A stretch of 64,000 nt of DNA from assembly GCA_049509515.1 (NCBI GenBank), contig JBEKZV010000011.1, positions 62,001-126,000 on the forward strand. The letters are read 5' to 3'. Under the pieces are notes generated by a model. The model ran no database searches and was not told the origin of the DNA. It saw nothing but the letters and a program-made list of their open reading frames with translations. Within the stretch, counting starts at the first letter, position 1. The number at the start of each line of letters is the position of its first letter. Made by a program: the position numbers and the translations under genes. Shown here one piece after another: positions 18,560 to 26,648 of this stretch. Source of the stretch: JBEKCP01 sp049509515 (GTDB lineage: Bacteria; Planctomycetota; Planctomycetia; Pirellulales; Thermoguttaceae).

Positions 18560-18740
18560 GGGCCGGGATTCGGGAACAGGGCCGAGGCGGTTGCGCGGTC
18601 TGCGCAGCCTGCCCCCTATGGCCGATGGCGCCTCCCTTCAGTTTTCGGCAGCCGCCCACTTTGCCCATCAGGAAAAACCGGCAGAATCGTCAAGACCGGA
18701 AAAGTTTCACCGGCTTACGCGGCCGTTCAAGAACGGCTAC

Positions 18741-18772
18741 CCCTCTCCCCCCGGGAGAGGGCAGGGTGAGGG
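18741..18772. repeat. Palindromic repeat of the CCCTCTCCC/GGGAGAGGG type
   Basis: A perfect 9-bp inverted repeat (CCCTCTCCC, CCC loop, GGGAGAGGG) is followed by CAGGGTGAGGG. This looks like a dispersed REP-like unit common in large GC-rich genomes. A half-copy (CCCTCACCCCTCTCCCTG) lies at 57844-57861 inside the 3' end of a coding region. Confidence 0.6.
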
Positions 18773-18835
18773 CCGCTCGCCCCTCCACTCTCACTTCGTC
18801 GCTTGCCATCTGCCACTCCTTTATGGGGGAGCGCT

Positions 18836-18844
18836 TGCTATAAT
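18836..18844 (+). promoter_or_regulatory. Extended -10 promoter for the small antitoxin-like gene
   Basis: TGC followed by TATAAT, a perfect extended -10 element, 55 bases before the ATG at 18899. No good -35 hexamer is seen at normal spacing, as is usual for extended -10 promoters. Confidence 0.5.
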
Positions 18845-18898
18845 CCAGATATCGCTTCGTAAATGGCGGGGACGGGCTTTCCGGGAAAGGGCAACCCG

Positions 18899-19180
18899 AT
18901 GTCGGCAGGTGGTTTCGATCAGGTCGTCGATCTGGCTTCGCGGCTCTCTCCCCGCGAACAGTTGGAACTCGTAGCGCAAATCGGCCAGAAGTTGAGCGGC
19001 AAGCTGGGGCCGGCAGCGATAGTGGAGCCCGCCGCCGGCTCTTCCGCTGCCGTGCTGCAGGCAATGCGCGCCCCGCCACACTTGGATGGCGCCGACGTGG
19101 ACGAGCTGGAGCGTGCGGTGCAGGCAGGCCGAGTACCGGCGCGGTTCGACGGCATCTTCGAGCGAGGAAACGCCGAGTGA
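18899..19180 (+). CDS. Small protein, possible antitoxin-like, unknown function
   Basis: A 93-residue protein. The ATG at 18899 is preceded by GGGAAAGGG and by a perfect extended -10 box, so expression is likely. The N-terminal third is amphipathic (VVDLASRLSPREQLELVAQIGQKL, but split by charged turns), a pattern seen in small antitoxin partners of PIN toxins. The C-terminal part (DVDELERAVQAGRVPARFDGIF) also looks like an antitoxin toxin-binding tail. It converges on vapC with a 12-base gap, so it is not in the classical antitoxin-toxin order. It may be an orphan antitoxin or unrelated. The family was not recognised with certainty. Confidence 0.6.
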   Translation: MSAGGFDQVVDLASRLSPREQLELVAQIGQKLSGKLGPAAIVEPAAGSSAAVLQAMRAPPHLDGADVDELERAVQAGRVPARFDGIFERGNAE

Positions 19181-19192
19181 TATTGCCAGCGG

Positions 19193-19597
19193 TCACGGCT
19201 GCTGCCAGTCCTCAAGCGGCAGTCCTGGGATGCGGCTGAACTCCTCCGTATTATGCGTCACCAGGGTGCATCCGCTGGCCAGGGCGATGGCCGCAACCTG
19301 GAGGTCGTAGGGTCCGATCGGCGCGCCCAGGGTCTCCAAGCGACGACGAACACCGGCATACTGCTCGGCCGCCGCATCGTCAAAAGGAAGGCTGCGGTAG
19401 GGCCGCACCAAGGCTTCGACCTTGCCCCGGTTGGCAGCCGGGTTCGCACTGCGGAGGCAGCCGTAATACAGTTCCGCCACGACCACGGAACAGACGCACA
19501 CGTCCCCGGGCTGCCCCGCGCGAAGCCGGGCCACGACCGGCGAGCTCGGGTTGCGCAGGAACGCCACCCAGACGTTCGTGTCCAGCAGGTACGTCAC
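19193..19597 (-). CDS. vapC: PIN-domain ribonuclease toxin, VapC family
   Basis: A 134-residue PIN-domain RNase, the toxin of a type II system that cleaves specific RNAs when unbound by its antitoxin. The family's acidic quartet is visible: Asp6 (LLDTNVW), Glu42 (VVVAELYYG), Asp98 (GPYDLQ) and the polar THNTEEF at about 114-120. The start is GTG at 19597, overlapping the stop of the antitoxin gene as GTGA, so the two are translationally coupled. Length is normal for VapC, and all key residues are kept, so it should be active. Confidence 0.92.
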   Translation of the reverse strand: MTYLLDTNVWVAFLRNPSSPVVARLRAGQPGDVCVCSVVVAELYYGCLRSANPAANRGKVEALVRPYRSLPFDDAAAEQYAGVRRRLETLGAPIGPYDLQVAAIALASGCTLVTHNTEEFSRIPGLPLEDWQQP

Positions 19598-19848
19598 GCC
19601 ATCCCCACGGGCTTGGGCAACTCGCCCTGTGGCGGGCGGACGAAGGTCTCGTCGTCGATGGAGCCGGCCAGACTAAAGTAGTCGGGCGACCAGCCGGGCT
19701 GGTCGGGCGCTCCTGGCGAGGGCCCAGTCGCTTTCGGCTGAACGACCAGCACCACCTCGAAATCCGCCTCGGGCGCTCCCAGCGGAATGCTGACGTGCAG
19801 CACGCCGTCCTTCCCGGTGCGCTGGGTCACTCGCAAGGTCTGCCCCAT
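19594..19848 (-). CDS. vapB: VapB-type antitoxin
   Basis: An 84-residue antitoxin partner of the adjoining VapC. The ATG at 19848 follows a strong GAGGGAGG site. A longer frame reaches back to 19947 but has no comparable site. The N-terminal half (GQTLRVTQRTGKDGVLHVSIPLG) is a short beta-rich segment. The acidic, Pro-rich C-terminal tail (LAGSIDDETFVRPPQGELPK) resembles antitoxin tails that wrap the PIN active site. The stop overlaps the vapC start by GTGA. Assignment leans on position and size; the fold of the N-terminal DNA-binding part is not certain. Confidence 0.8.
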   Translation of the reverse strand: MGQTLRVTQRTGKDGVLHVSIPLGAPEADFEVVLVVQPKATGPSPGAPDQPGWSPDYFSLAGSIDDETFVRPPQGELPKPVGMA

Positions 19849-20049
19849 AGCGCCTCCCTCGTTGGAATGAGCTTGCTCCGCCCGTTCTGCCGCTGTATCC
19901 TGCGTTGCCGCCTTCCCTTTCTCCCCATCCGCTTCGGTTCGGGACACCCGCCCGCGACACCCTATAGTCTATGCCCAGGGGCAGAGAGCCGCAAGGCGGG
20001 TCGCACCTTTGTTTCCGGGAGCACAAAACCTTCAAGGCGGGCGGGCTAT

Positions 20050-21456
20050 TCACCGACTCTCCAGCGGTGGTGCCGCCACGGCCTGGCCGTCTTGGAGGGA
20101 CTGGCCCGGGGCCTGGATCACGGCTTCCTCGCCCTTCAGACCGGAGACGACCTCGACCTCATTGCCGACTTGGAGCCCGAGGCTGAGCGGGGCCCGCACG
20201 GCCCGGCCGTCTTGAACCGTCCAGCAAAAGGCCTGCTTGCCCTCGCGGACGATGGCGGAGAGTGGCAGCACCCACGCGTCGGGACGCTCTTGGAGAACGA
20301 TGTGCGCGGTGGCATACATTCCCGGCCGCAGCAGGCCGTCGGAATTGGCAAGGTCCAGCTCCGTCCGCAGGGTGCGGTTGGCGCCTAGGGCCCAACTGGT
20401 CCGGGCCACCTTGCCCACGATCCGGTCGGGGAGGGCCTGCACGCTGACGTACCCGCTCCGGCCCGCCTCGACCCACGGGGACTCCATCTCGGGGACGTCC
20501 ACGAAGATGCGGACGATATCGGCCCGGGCGACGCTGAGGAGCGGCCTGGCGGTCATGGTGCTGGCCGGCTGCACGAAATCCCCGCGGTTCACGTTCCGCT
20601 CGGTCACGACGCCGGCATAGGGGGCGCGGATTTTCGTGTACCGCAGGAGGGCCTTGACGCGCGATCGGTCGGCCTTCGTGTTTCCAGTGCGGGCGCGGGC
20701 CACTGTCTCGGCGGCCTTGGCCTTCGCCAGGTCAGCCTGGCTTTGCACAGCGGTCGCCTTGGCCGCTTCCACCTTGGCGAGGGCCTCTCCACGCGCCGCC
20801 TCGGCGGCCTTGAGCGAGTCCCGCGTCTCGTCTTCCAGTTTCCGGTCCAGCGAGCCGCCGGCCACCAGTTGGCTGATCCGCGCGTACTGGGATTGCCAGC
20901 GGGTGACATCCGCCTCGGCGCGGATGTTGCCGGCCTCCATCAGGCGGACGTTGGCTTGGGCCGTCGCCACCGCGGCCTCGGCCGCACGGACCGCCGCCGC
21001 GGCCAGCTCGATCTCCGCCTGCGCCTGGGCCACCGCCGCCTCTTTCTGACGGAGTTCGTCCCTGAGCTCGGGGAGGAACAAATCCACGAGGATCTGCCCG
21101 GCCTCGACGCGGTCGCCGATGTCCACGTGGAGCTTCTCGACGTAGGCGGGCAGCTTGGCGAAAAGCGGCGTCTGCTCGAACGCCTCGATCTGGCCCGGCT
21201 GGACGCTCTCCAGGCGGAGCGTCTTCCGCGCCGGCCGGGCGGCAGCAACTGGGACCGCGGCTTGCTCCGCCTCCAGCGAAGTGGACGGATGACAGCCCGC
21301 GAGCGAACCCAACGCCGCGGCAGCCACGGCCAGGCCGGCGATACCAATCAGTTTCCGTTGCGGAAGGATGCCGATTCGTAGGGTGGGACGAGGTACGAGT
21401 CCCACCCTACTGTTGTTCCGGCAACAGAAACTAATGAGACTGGGCACGCGATTCAT
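20050..21456 (-). CDS. RND efflux periplasmic adaptor lipoprotein, second copy
   Basis: A 468-residue AcrA/HlyD-type adaptor. The ATG at 21456 lies one base after the stop of the permease gene. The lipobox SLAGC (Cys55) is preceded by a normal hydrophobic core (GIAGLAVAAAALG), but about 30 extra residues stand between the start codon and that signal. Twelve of them (residues 16-27) are encoded by a palindromic repeat (21378-21410). Lipoyl halves (HVDIGDRVEAGQILVDLFLPEL and IRAPYAGVVTERNVNRGDFV), a long coiled-coil hairpin (about 110-250) and barrel domains follow in the normal order. It acts with the permease at 21458-24736. Confidence 0.92.
   Translation of the reverse strand: MNRVPSLISFCCRNNSRVGLVPRPTLRIGILPQRKLIGIAGLAVAAAALGSLAGCHPSTSLEAEQAAVPVAAARPARKTLRLESVQPGQIEAFEQTPLFAKLPAYVEKLHVDIGDRVEAGQILVDLFLPELRDELRQKEAAVAQAQAEIELAAAAVRAAEAAVATAQANVRLMEAGNIRAEADVTRWQSQYARISQLVAGGSLDRKLEDETRDSLKAAEAARGEALAKVEAAKATAVQSQADLAKAKAAETVARARTGNTKADRSRVKALLRYTKIRAPYAGVVTERNVNRGDFVQPASTMTARPLLSVARADIVRIFVDVPEMESPWVEAGRSGYVSVQALPDRIVGKVARTSWALGANRTLRTELDLANSDGLLRPGMYATAHIVLQERPDAWVLPLSAIVREGKQAFCWTVQDGRAVRAPLSLGLQVGNEVEVVSGLKGEEAVIQAPGQSLQDGQAVAAPPLESR
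21378..21410. repeat. Palindromic repeat inside the adaptor coding sequence
   Basis: Perfect 12-bp arms (GTAGGGTGGGAC and GTCCCACCCTAC) around a 9-base spacer. The whole element is a multiple of three (33 bases) and is read through in frame as residues 16-27 of the adaptor, ahead of its lipoprotein signal. Confidence 0.85.
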
Positions 21457-21457
21457 G

Positions 21458-24400
21458 TCAGGGCGATCCTGGGGCAGCGGAAGGTGCATGGTAAATGCTC
21501 TGGGGGTCATCGGGGTCGAGAGAGGCCGACTCGGTAGTCGCGCGCGACTGCACCAGGGCGAAAACCGCGGGCAGGACCAGCAGCGTGGCGGTGGTGGCCG
21601 CCGCCAGGCCGCCGATCACTGCTCGACCCAAGGGCGCGTTCTGTTGGCCGGACTCACCCCACGCCAGGGCCATGGGCAGCATACCCGCCATCATGGCGCA
21701 GGTGGTCATCAGGATGGGACGCAGCCGGCTGCCCGCGCCCTCGACCGCCGCGTCCGTCCCGGCCGCGCCGCGGCCGGATGTTTGCGCCAGTGCCCGCCGC
21801 CGGCTCTCGGCGAAAGTGACCAAGAGGATCGCGTTGGCCATCGCCACGCCGACGGCCATGATGGCGCCGATCAAGGATTGGATGTTCAACGTCGTGCGGG
21901 TCAGGTAGAGCATCGCCACCACCCCGGCAATGGCCGCGGGGGCCGTGGAGACGGCAACCAGCGACAGCCGCACGGATTGAAAATTCGCGGCCAGCAGGAG
22001 GAAAATAACGACCACGGCCAGCGCCAGTCCCAGGGCCAGCCCGCTGAGCATGTCGCGCATCAGCGGAATCTGCCCGCGGGCCTCGACCTTGACGCCGGGC
22101 GGGGGCTCGCCCGCCTGTTCCAGGGCCGCAGCGACTTCCCGCGAGACGCTGCCGAGGTCCGTGCCGGCGATGTTCGCCGCCATGCTCACCTGCCGCTTCA
22201 TGTTGTAGCGGTCGATTTCGCCGGGCATGGTTCCGCTGGAAACCGTGGCCACGTCCCGGACCAGGACCTGGCCGGCGGCGTTGTGCTTGACGGGGACCAT
22301 CTTCAAGTCGCCGATCGAGCCGATCGGCCGCATGCCCTTGGGAGACCGCACCACCGGCCGCGGCACTTCCACCTGCACCTGGTAGCCGATGCCGGTCTTG
22401 GGATCGGCCCAGAAGTTCGGCACCGTGAAGCGGCTGGAGGAGGTGGCCTCGGCCAGCGACCTTGCCACGTCGCTGGGCGTGACGTACACGGTTCCCGCTT
22501 TCTTGCGGTCCACGTCGACCCGGACCACCGGGTAGTCCAGCGATTGGACGATCTGGAGATCCCGCAGGCCGGCAATCCGGCCCAGCCCGTCCATGAGTTT
22601 GTCGGCGTAGGGGCGGGTCTCCGCGAAATCCGGTCCGTTGACGGCCACCTCCACCGGCGTGGGCGAGCCGAAGCTCATCACCTCGTTGATGATGTCGGCC
22701 GGCTCGAAGGAAAAATGCACGCCCGGCAGGGCGTCCGCGAGTTTGTCGCGGAGTTCCTCTTTCAGCGGCTCGACGTGAATGCCGCTCTGCCTCTTCAAGG
22801 CCACCCACATCAACGCCTCTTCCGGCCCGCGCATCCATTGAAACACGCCGTTGATCGGGTAGCTGGAGCCGATCGTGCCGAGATAGCCCAGGCTCGTCTG
22901 GACGTTGTCCGCCCCCGCGGCGTCGCGGATGACCTCCAGGGTCTTCAGGGCAATCTGTTCGGTCCGGTTGATGTCCGTTCCGTCCGGGGCGCGGATCCGC
23001 AGGCGGAATTGGCCGGTGTCGATGGTCGGGAAAATCTCCGTGCCCAGCCGCGCGCCCAGCCCCCAGATGATCGCCAACGATACGGCGAGATAGGCGGCCA
23101 CGATCCCCCACCGCAAGCGGACGATCCGCGCCAAGACCCGCTCGTACCCTTGCCGGAAGCGATCGAAGGGGACCCCGCGCAGCCAACCGAGCGGCAAGGT
23201 GCCGCGGCCGGACGCAGGGCCGGCCGCGGGCGGGGCGGCAGGCGGCCCGTCGCCCAGGTGTACGTGACGCAAGAGCCAGACGGAGAGCACGGGCACGAAC
23301 GTGCTCGACAGCAGATACGAGGCCACCATCGCGAACCCGACGGCCAGCGACAAGGGCACGAACATCGCCCGCGGCGCACCCTGCATGAAAAACGAGGAAA
23401 TGAACACGGCCAGGATGCAGACCATCGCCAAGAGCCGCGGGACGGCGGTCTGCGCATTTCCCAGCCGCACGGCCCGGGCAATCGAGGGGGCGTGGCCCAT
23501 CTGGGTGTGGATGTTCTCGATCTCCACGGTCGCCTCGTCCACCAGAATCCCGATGGCCAGCGCCAGTCCGCCCAAGGTCATCACGTTGATCGTCTGTCCG
23601 CTAAGCCACAGCGCGAGCACGGCCGCCATCAACGCCAGCGGAATGTTCAACAAGACGATGATCGCGCTCCGCCAGTCCCGCAGGAACACGAGAATCATCA
23701 GGCCCACCAGCACGGCCCCCAGCGCCCCTTCGCTCACGACGCCCCAAATGGCCCGGGTCACGTAGGGCAACTGGTCGAACTCGTAACTGACGTGAATGTC
23801 CCGCGGCAGGACGGCCTGCATCTCGGGCAACGCCGCCTGCACCGCGTGGACCACGCTGTAGGTCGAGGCGTCGGCACGCTTGGTGACCAGGATGTAGACC
23901 GCCCGGCGACCGTCGGCCAGCGCATAGCCCGTGGGAGCGTCCGTCGTGTCCTGGACGTATCCCACGTTGTGAATATAGACCGGCGCCTTGGGGCCGGTCC
24001 GCAGCGGGATCGTTTCCAGGTCCTTTACCTCGCGGACCACCGAGTTCACCGGAACGAAAGGGTACTTGCCCTCCAGGGGAAGGTTGCCCGACGGGCTGAT
24101 CGCGTTGCCTTCGGCCAGGGCATTGACGATATCCTCCGGGGTCATGTCGTAGGCCCGCAGCCGCTCGGGATCGACCGTAACGACCACCGTCCGCTGGTTG
24201 CCGCCGAAGGGAGGCGGCGCGGAGACGCCCGGCAGGCTGGCGAACATCGGCCGCACCCGGAACAACGCCAGGTCCTGGATCTCGCCGATACTGCGGGTCT
24301 CGCTGGAGAGGACGAGGTAGCCGACCGGCACGCTGCCCGTATCGAAGCGCATCACGAATGGCGATACCGTGCCCGGCGGCATGAACGCCCGGGCACGATT

Positions 24401-24736
24401 GACGTAGCCGACCGTTTCCGCCATCGCCTGGGCCATGTTCGTGCCCGGATGGAAGAACAACTTCATCAGGGAAAGGCCCTGGATGTTCCGCGACTCGACG
24501 TGGTGGATGCCGGTGACGTACAGGAAGTGATACTCGTAGTAATTGGCGAGGAACCCTTCCATCTGCGCCGGGTCCATGCCGCCGTAGGGCTGGCAGACGT
24601 AGATCACCGGCAGGTTCAGGCTGGGGAAAACGTCGATCGGCATCCGGCGGATTGCCAGAATGCACCCCAGCGTGACACCCACCAGCGCCACCATGACGGT
24701 GAAAGGGCGCCGAAGTGCGAATCGGATCAGCCACAT
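21458..24736 (-). CDS. RND-family efflux permease, second copy
   Basis: A 1092-residue RND pump of the AcrB-like type. The N-terminus is MWLIRFALRRPFTVMVALVG. The helix-4 motif GGLALAIGILVDEATVEIEN has Asp-Glu where AcrB has Asp-Asp, exactly as in the first permease (8736-12056). The C-terminal helices include GAIMAVGVAMANAILLVTFAE and PMALAWGESG. A Gly/Pro/Ala-rich insertion (about residues 485-505, HLGDGPPAAPPAAGPASGRG) lies after the first helix bundle. GAGG stands upstream of the ATG at 24736. Permease and adaptor genes are one base apart. Substrate unknown; this is a paralogue of the first system. Confidence 0.93.
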   Translation of the reverse strand: MWLIRFALRRPFTVMVALVGVTLGCILAIRRMPIDVFPSLNLPVIYVCQPYGGMDPAQMEGFLANYYEYHFLYVTGIHHVESRNIQGLSLMKLFFHPGTNMAQAMAETVGYVNRARAFMPPGTVSPFVMRFDTGSVPVGYLVLSSETRSIGEIQDLALFRVRPMFASLPGVSAPPPFGGNQRTVVVTVDPERLRAYDMTPEDIVNALAEGNAISPSGNLPLEGKYPFVPVNSVVREVKDLETIPLRTGPKAPVYIHNVGYVQDTTDAPTGYALADGRRAVYILVTKRADASTYSVVHAVQAALPEMQAVLPRDIHVSYEFDQLPYVTRAIWGVVSEGALGAVLVGLMILVFLRDWRSAIIVLLNIPLALMAAVLALWLSGQTINVMTLGGLALAIGILVDEATVEIENIHTQMGHAPSIARAVRLGNAQTAVPRLLAMVCILAVFISSFFMQGAPRAMFVPLSLAVGFAMVASYLLSSTFVPVLSVWLLRHVHLGDGPPAAPPAAGPASGRGTLPLGWLRGVPFDRFRQGYERVLARIVRLRWGIVAAYLAVSLAIIWGLGARLGTEIFPTIDTGQFRLRIRAPDGTDINRTEQIALKTLEVIRDAAGADNVQTSLGYLGTIGSSYPINGVFQWMRGPEEALMWVALKRQSGIHVEPLKEELRDKLADALPGVHFSFEPADIINEVMSFGSPTPVEVAVNGPDFAETRPYADKLMDGLGRIAGLRDLQIVQSLDYPVVRVDVDRKKAGTVYVTPSDVARSLAEATSSSRFTVPNFWADPKTGIGYQVQVEVPRPVVRSPKGMRPIGSIGDLKMVPVKHNAAGQVLVRDVATVSSGTMPGEIDRYNMKRQVSMAANIAGTDLGSVSREVAAALEQAGEPPPGVKVEARGQIPLMRDMLSGLALGLALAVVVIFLLLAANFQSVRLSLVAVSTAPAAIAGVVAMLYLTRTTLNIQSLIGAIMAVGVAMANAILLVTFAESRRRALAQTSGRGAAGTDAAVEGAGSRLRPILMTTCAMMAGMLPMALAWGESGQQNAPLGRAVIGGLAAATTATLLVLPAVFALVQSRATTESASLDPDDPQSIYHAPSAAPGSP

Positions 24737-25325
24737 GGTCCGACCTCAAGGCGGCGGGGCGGGCCGCGACATTTTCCGCGGAAAAAGATGCCACGGAATA
24801 ATACGTCGCGGCGGCGGCGACGGCCAGTTCACCCCCGCAGAGGGGGTGCGCTGAGCGTCGGCGGCCGTGCCCTGAAGTATGGATCGCAACCGCCGACGGC
24901 ATGGAAGGTAGCAGGCACGCTCCGTGTGCCGTCCGCGGAAGCCGAGGAGGGCGTGGAAGAACTCGGCCTCTGTCGACGAAAAGCGGCTGCAAGTAGGAGG
25001 GTGATTTCGTTCCGGGGTATTTCGCCGATGTTCGGGCCGAAGGCCCAGCCGTTCTCTCAGCCCCGGGCATCGCCCAGGGTGACGAAGCGCGGCGATTTCC
25101 TGTCGGCCCAACCGGCCAACCGTTCTTCGGGTTGAAGGCCTGGCCCGTCGGGCCGCAATCTTTGCCCGCCGCGACGCCTCGCGCGCCCTGAATCGGGACT
25201 GGGGAAGCGTCGACCAGAAAACGCGGGCAGCCGCTCCCGACAGCCGCGATTGACACATCATGCCTCGTAATCCAATTCCAGAGGCACGCAAGAGGAGTCG
25301 GGAGTCGCCGGCGGGGTAGCGGAGC
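24737..25325. other. Gene-free stretch with repeat-like debris
   Basis: About 590 bases upstream of the second RND operon with no believable gene. It contains a small palindrome (GGCAC-GCTCCGT-GTGCC, 24919-24935) and repeated GGCC/GGGCC-rich tracts (25030-25160). It merges into the IS110-remnant region, which suggests accumulated mobile or repeat debris. Confidence 0.4.
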
Positions 25326-25484
25326 TTAAAGACTCCCGCCCCCCTTGTGCAGTCTCCTTTTCCAAGCTTCTTGGCACAGTCCCGCTTGCTCGCTCACCTG
25401 ACGCTTCAGGATCACGTGTCCGGCCTCGTTGCGAAGATTCACGGTCAACTGCTTGCGGTGCTGGTCGTTGGCAAGGTACAACAT
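25326..25484 (-). pseudogene. IS110-family transposase remnant, N-terminal end only
   Basis: An open frame of 52 codons from the ATG at 25484. The first 32 residues (MLYLANDQHRKQLTVNLRNE, then AGHVILKRQVSE) match the start of IS110-type DEDD transposases. In that family, a conserved Asp in D-Q-H begins the RuvC-like catalytic fold. After about residue 33 the similarity stops, and the frame ends at a stop inside a 12-bp repeat. Full-length members have 330-400 residues, so this is a decayed or truncated copy. GTAGGG upstream may be the old ribosome site. Confidence 0.6.
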
Positions 25485-25610
25485 ACTCGGCCCTACTGTC
25501 TGTGCTTTGGTGAGTGAAACAAACCACTACACCGTGTATAGCACCGGGAGGACCGCTCTTTCATAGAATCAGAATCCCCCCGAATCCCCCCGCAGGGGTT
25601 CGCTGCCGAC

Positions 25611-25808
25611 CTATCGTTCGGTCGCTGACTTGACGACCCGCCTCAGAATGAACGCGCACCAGAACGACGCGATGCACACAGCGGCGGCCTGTATTTCCGT
25701 CGATGCCAGCGTGGGGAAGGACCAGATCAGGTCCGGCGCCGCGGCCACGATCAGGAGGTTCCCGATCATGGCGAACCAACACAACGCCAGAACAAGTCGC
25801 CGTCGCAT
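25611..25808 (-). CDS. Small two-helix membrane protein, unknown
   Basis: A 65-residue open frame with two clear hydrophobic helices (LVLALCWFAMIGNLLIVAAA, about 5-24, and AAAVCIASFWCAFIL, about 41-55) and a basic tail RRVVKSATER. The positive-inside pattern is consistent with a hairpin with both ends cytoplasmic. No convincing ribosome site precedes the ATG at 25808, and no family was recognised. It lies within the repeat-bracketed segment. Confidence 0.45.
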   Translation of the reverse strand: MRRRLVLALCWFAMIGNLLIVAAAPDLIWSFPTLASTEIQAAAVCIASFWCAFILRRVVKSATER

Positions 25809-25997
25809 TTTGGGGCCTGCAAATGGGGTCGGGAGTCTTTAATCTCTGTCAGGGCCATGCGAAGCCAACCCCCGTCGCCCCCAATATAGCGGCCCCCCGC
25901 GGGGCGCCAAGGCGGGTAGCTGCCAATCCCTCTCCCCTATCCCCCCGGCAAGCCGGCCCGATTCCAGCTATTGAACACACGTCGACTATCCGCTATC

Positions 25998-26342
25998 ATG
26001 GAGGGCGTCAAAACCAAGCCCAAAACCCGGCGGGCAACCAGGAACAGGCCGGCGGCCGGCAAGGCCCGCGGGCCGAAACGGCCCGCCGCCAATCGGCGGA
26101 AGAGGAAAGCGCCCCGCCCCGAGCCGGCCCCGCCGCCCGGCCCCGACCGTGCCGTACCGGATCCCAAGAGGCTCCGGCTGGGCGGCTCTCTGCCGGACGA
26201 CCCGGCAGAGGCCGTAGCCCAAGTCCTGGCCCCCGCTCACAGGCAGCTCGTCCTGGAGGTCCAGGGGCACGTGGGGCGCGCCGTGGGCATCACGCTCGCC
26301 CATCTGATGTGGCTCGATCCCCTGGCTGCCTCCCCCGGATGA
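25998..26342 (+). CDS. Small protein with a highly basic N-terminus, unknown
   Basis: A 114-residue frame if read from the ATG at 25998. Residues 1-60 are extremely Lys/Arg/Pro/Ala-rich (TKPKTRRATRNRPAAGK, KRPAANRRKRKAPRPEPAPP), like a nucleic-acid-binding tail. Residues 70-110 (DDPAEAVAQVLAPAHRQLVLEVQG, but in two helices) look folded. It begins near a possible TATCAT box but lacks a strong ribosome site. I cannot name a family; the composition could also arise by chance in GC-rich DNA. It sits in the mobile-debris patch. Confidence 0.4.
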   Translation: MEGVKTKPKTRRATRNRPAAGKARGPKRPAANRRKRKAPRPEPAPPPGPDRAVPDPKRLRLGGSLPDDPAEAVAQVLAPAHRQLVLEVQGHVGRAVGITLAHLMWLDPLAASPG

Positions 26343-26648
26343 AGGGGGAGGAGGGGAACAAGATATCGGAAAATCGCAAAAGCGCTGACCAACACACGCA
26401 TCCTGCCCTGGCACTGCTCGCAGCGCGGCCGGAGCTGTTCGCGCGGCAAGGATCGGTCGTCGCTTCCTGGCGCCGCCGCGGGACGAAGACCTATGGGCCT
26501 TATTCACGTCTCGTTCCCACCGGGCACCGCCGGGCACCATCGACAGATGGTCGGCGTGGTCGCCGCGGGAACGCACCGAGATTCGCCCGGACGTTCACGT
26601 CTGGGGCCAACGAGCGACCCCGGCCGATTTCCTATTTCGTTCCGCCCG
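26343..26648. other. Short gene-free stretch with a possible gene fragment
   Basis: 306 bases between the basic small protein and the convergent glycosyltransferase gene. The plus strand at about 26402-26515 encodes LFARQGSVVASWRRRGTK followed by YGPYSRLV. This resembles a short conserved module (G-x-VV-x-SW-R ... GPY) in small proteins near planctomycete mobile elements. The similarity stops abruptly, so any gene here is broken. Confidence 0.3.

Larger units (their letters stand above)
18560..18898. other. Intergenic region with a palindromic repeat and a promoter
   Basis: 339 bases between divergent genes. They hold the repeat at 18741-18772 and the extended -10 promoter at 18836-18844, described separately. 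No gene was seen. Confidence 0.5.
25326..25842. repeat. Pair of inverted 12-bp repeats flanking a 517-bp segment
   Basis: TTAAAGACTCCC at 25326-25337 and its reverse complement GGGAGTCTTTAA at 25831-25842 bracket the IS110 remnant and a small membrane-protein gene. There is weaker extension on the inner and outer sides. It may be a mini-element or chance; see findings. Confidence 0.4.

Noticed and set aside
21368..25135. 1255-codon frame antisense to the second RND permease
   Set aside because: Same reason; it also crosses the palindrome and a region without genes, showing that it is only absence of stops in GC-rich DNA.
25258..25527. 89-codon frame over the IS110 remnant
   Set aside because: The correct frame of the remnant is another one, with clear transposase similarity; this frame has no similarity.
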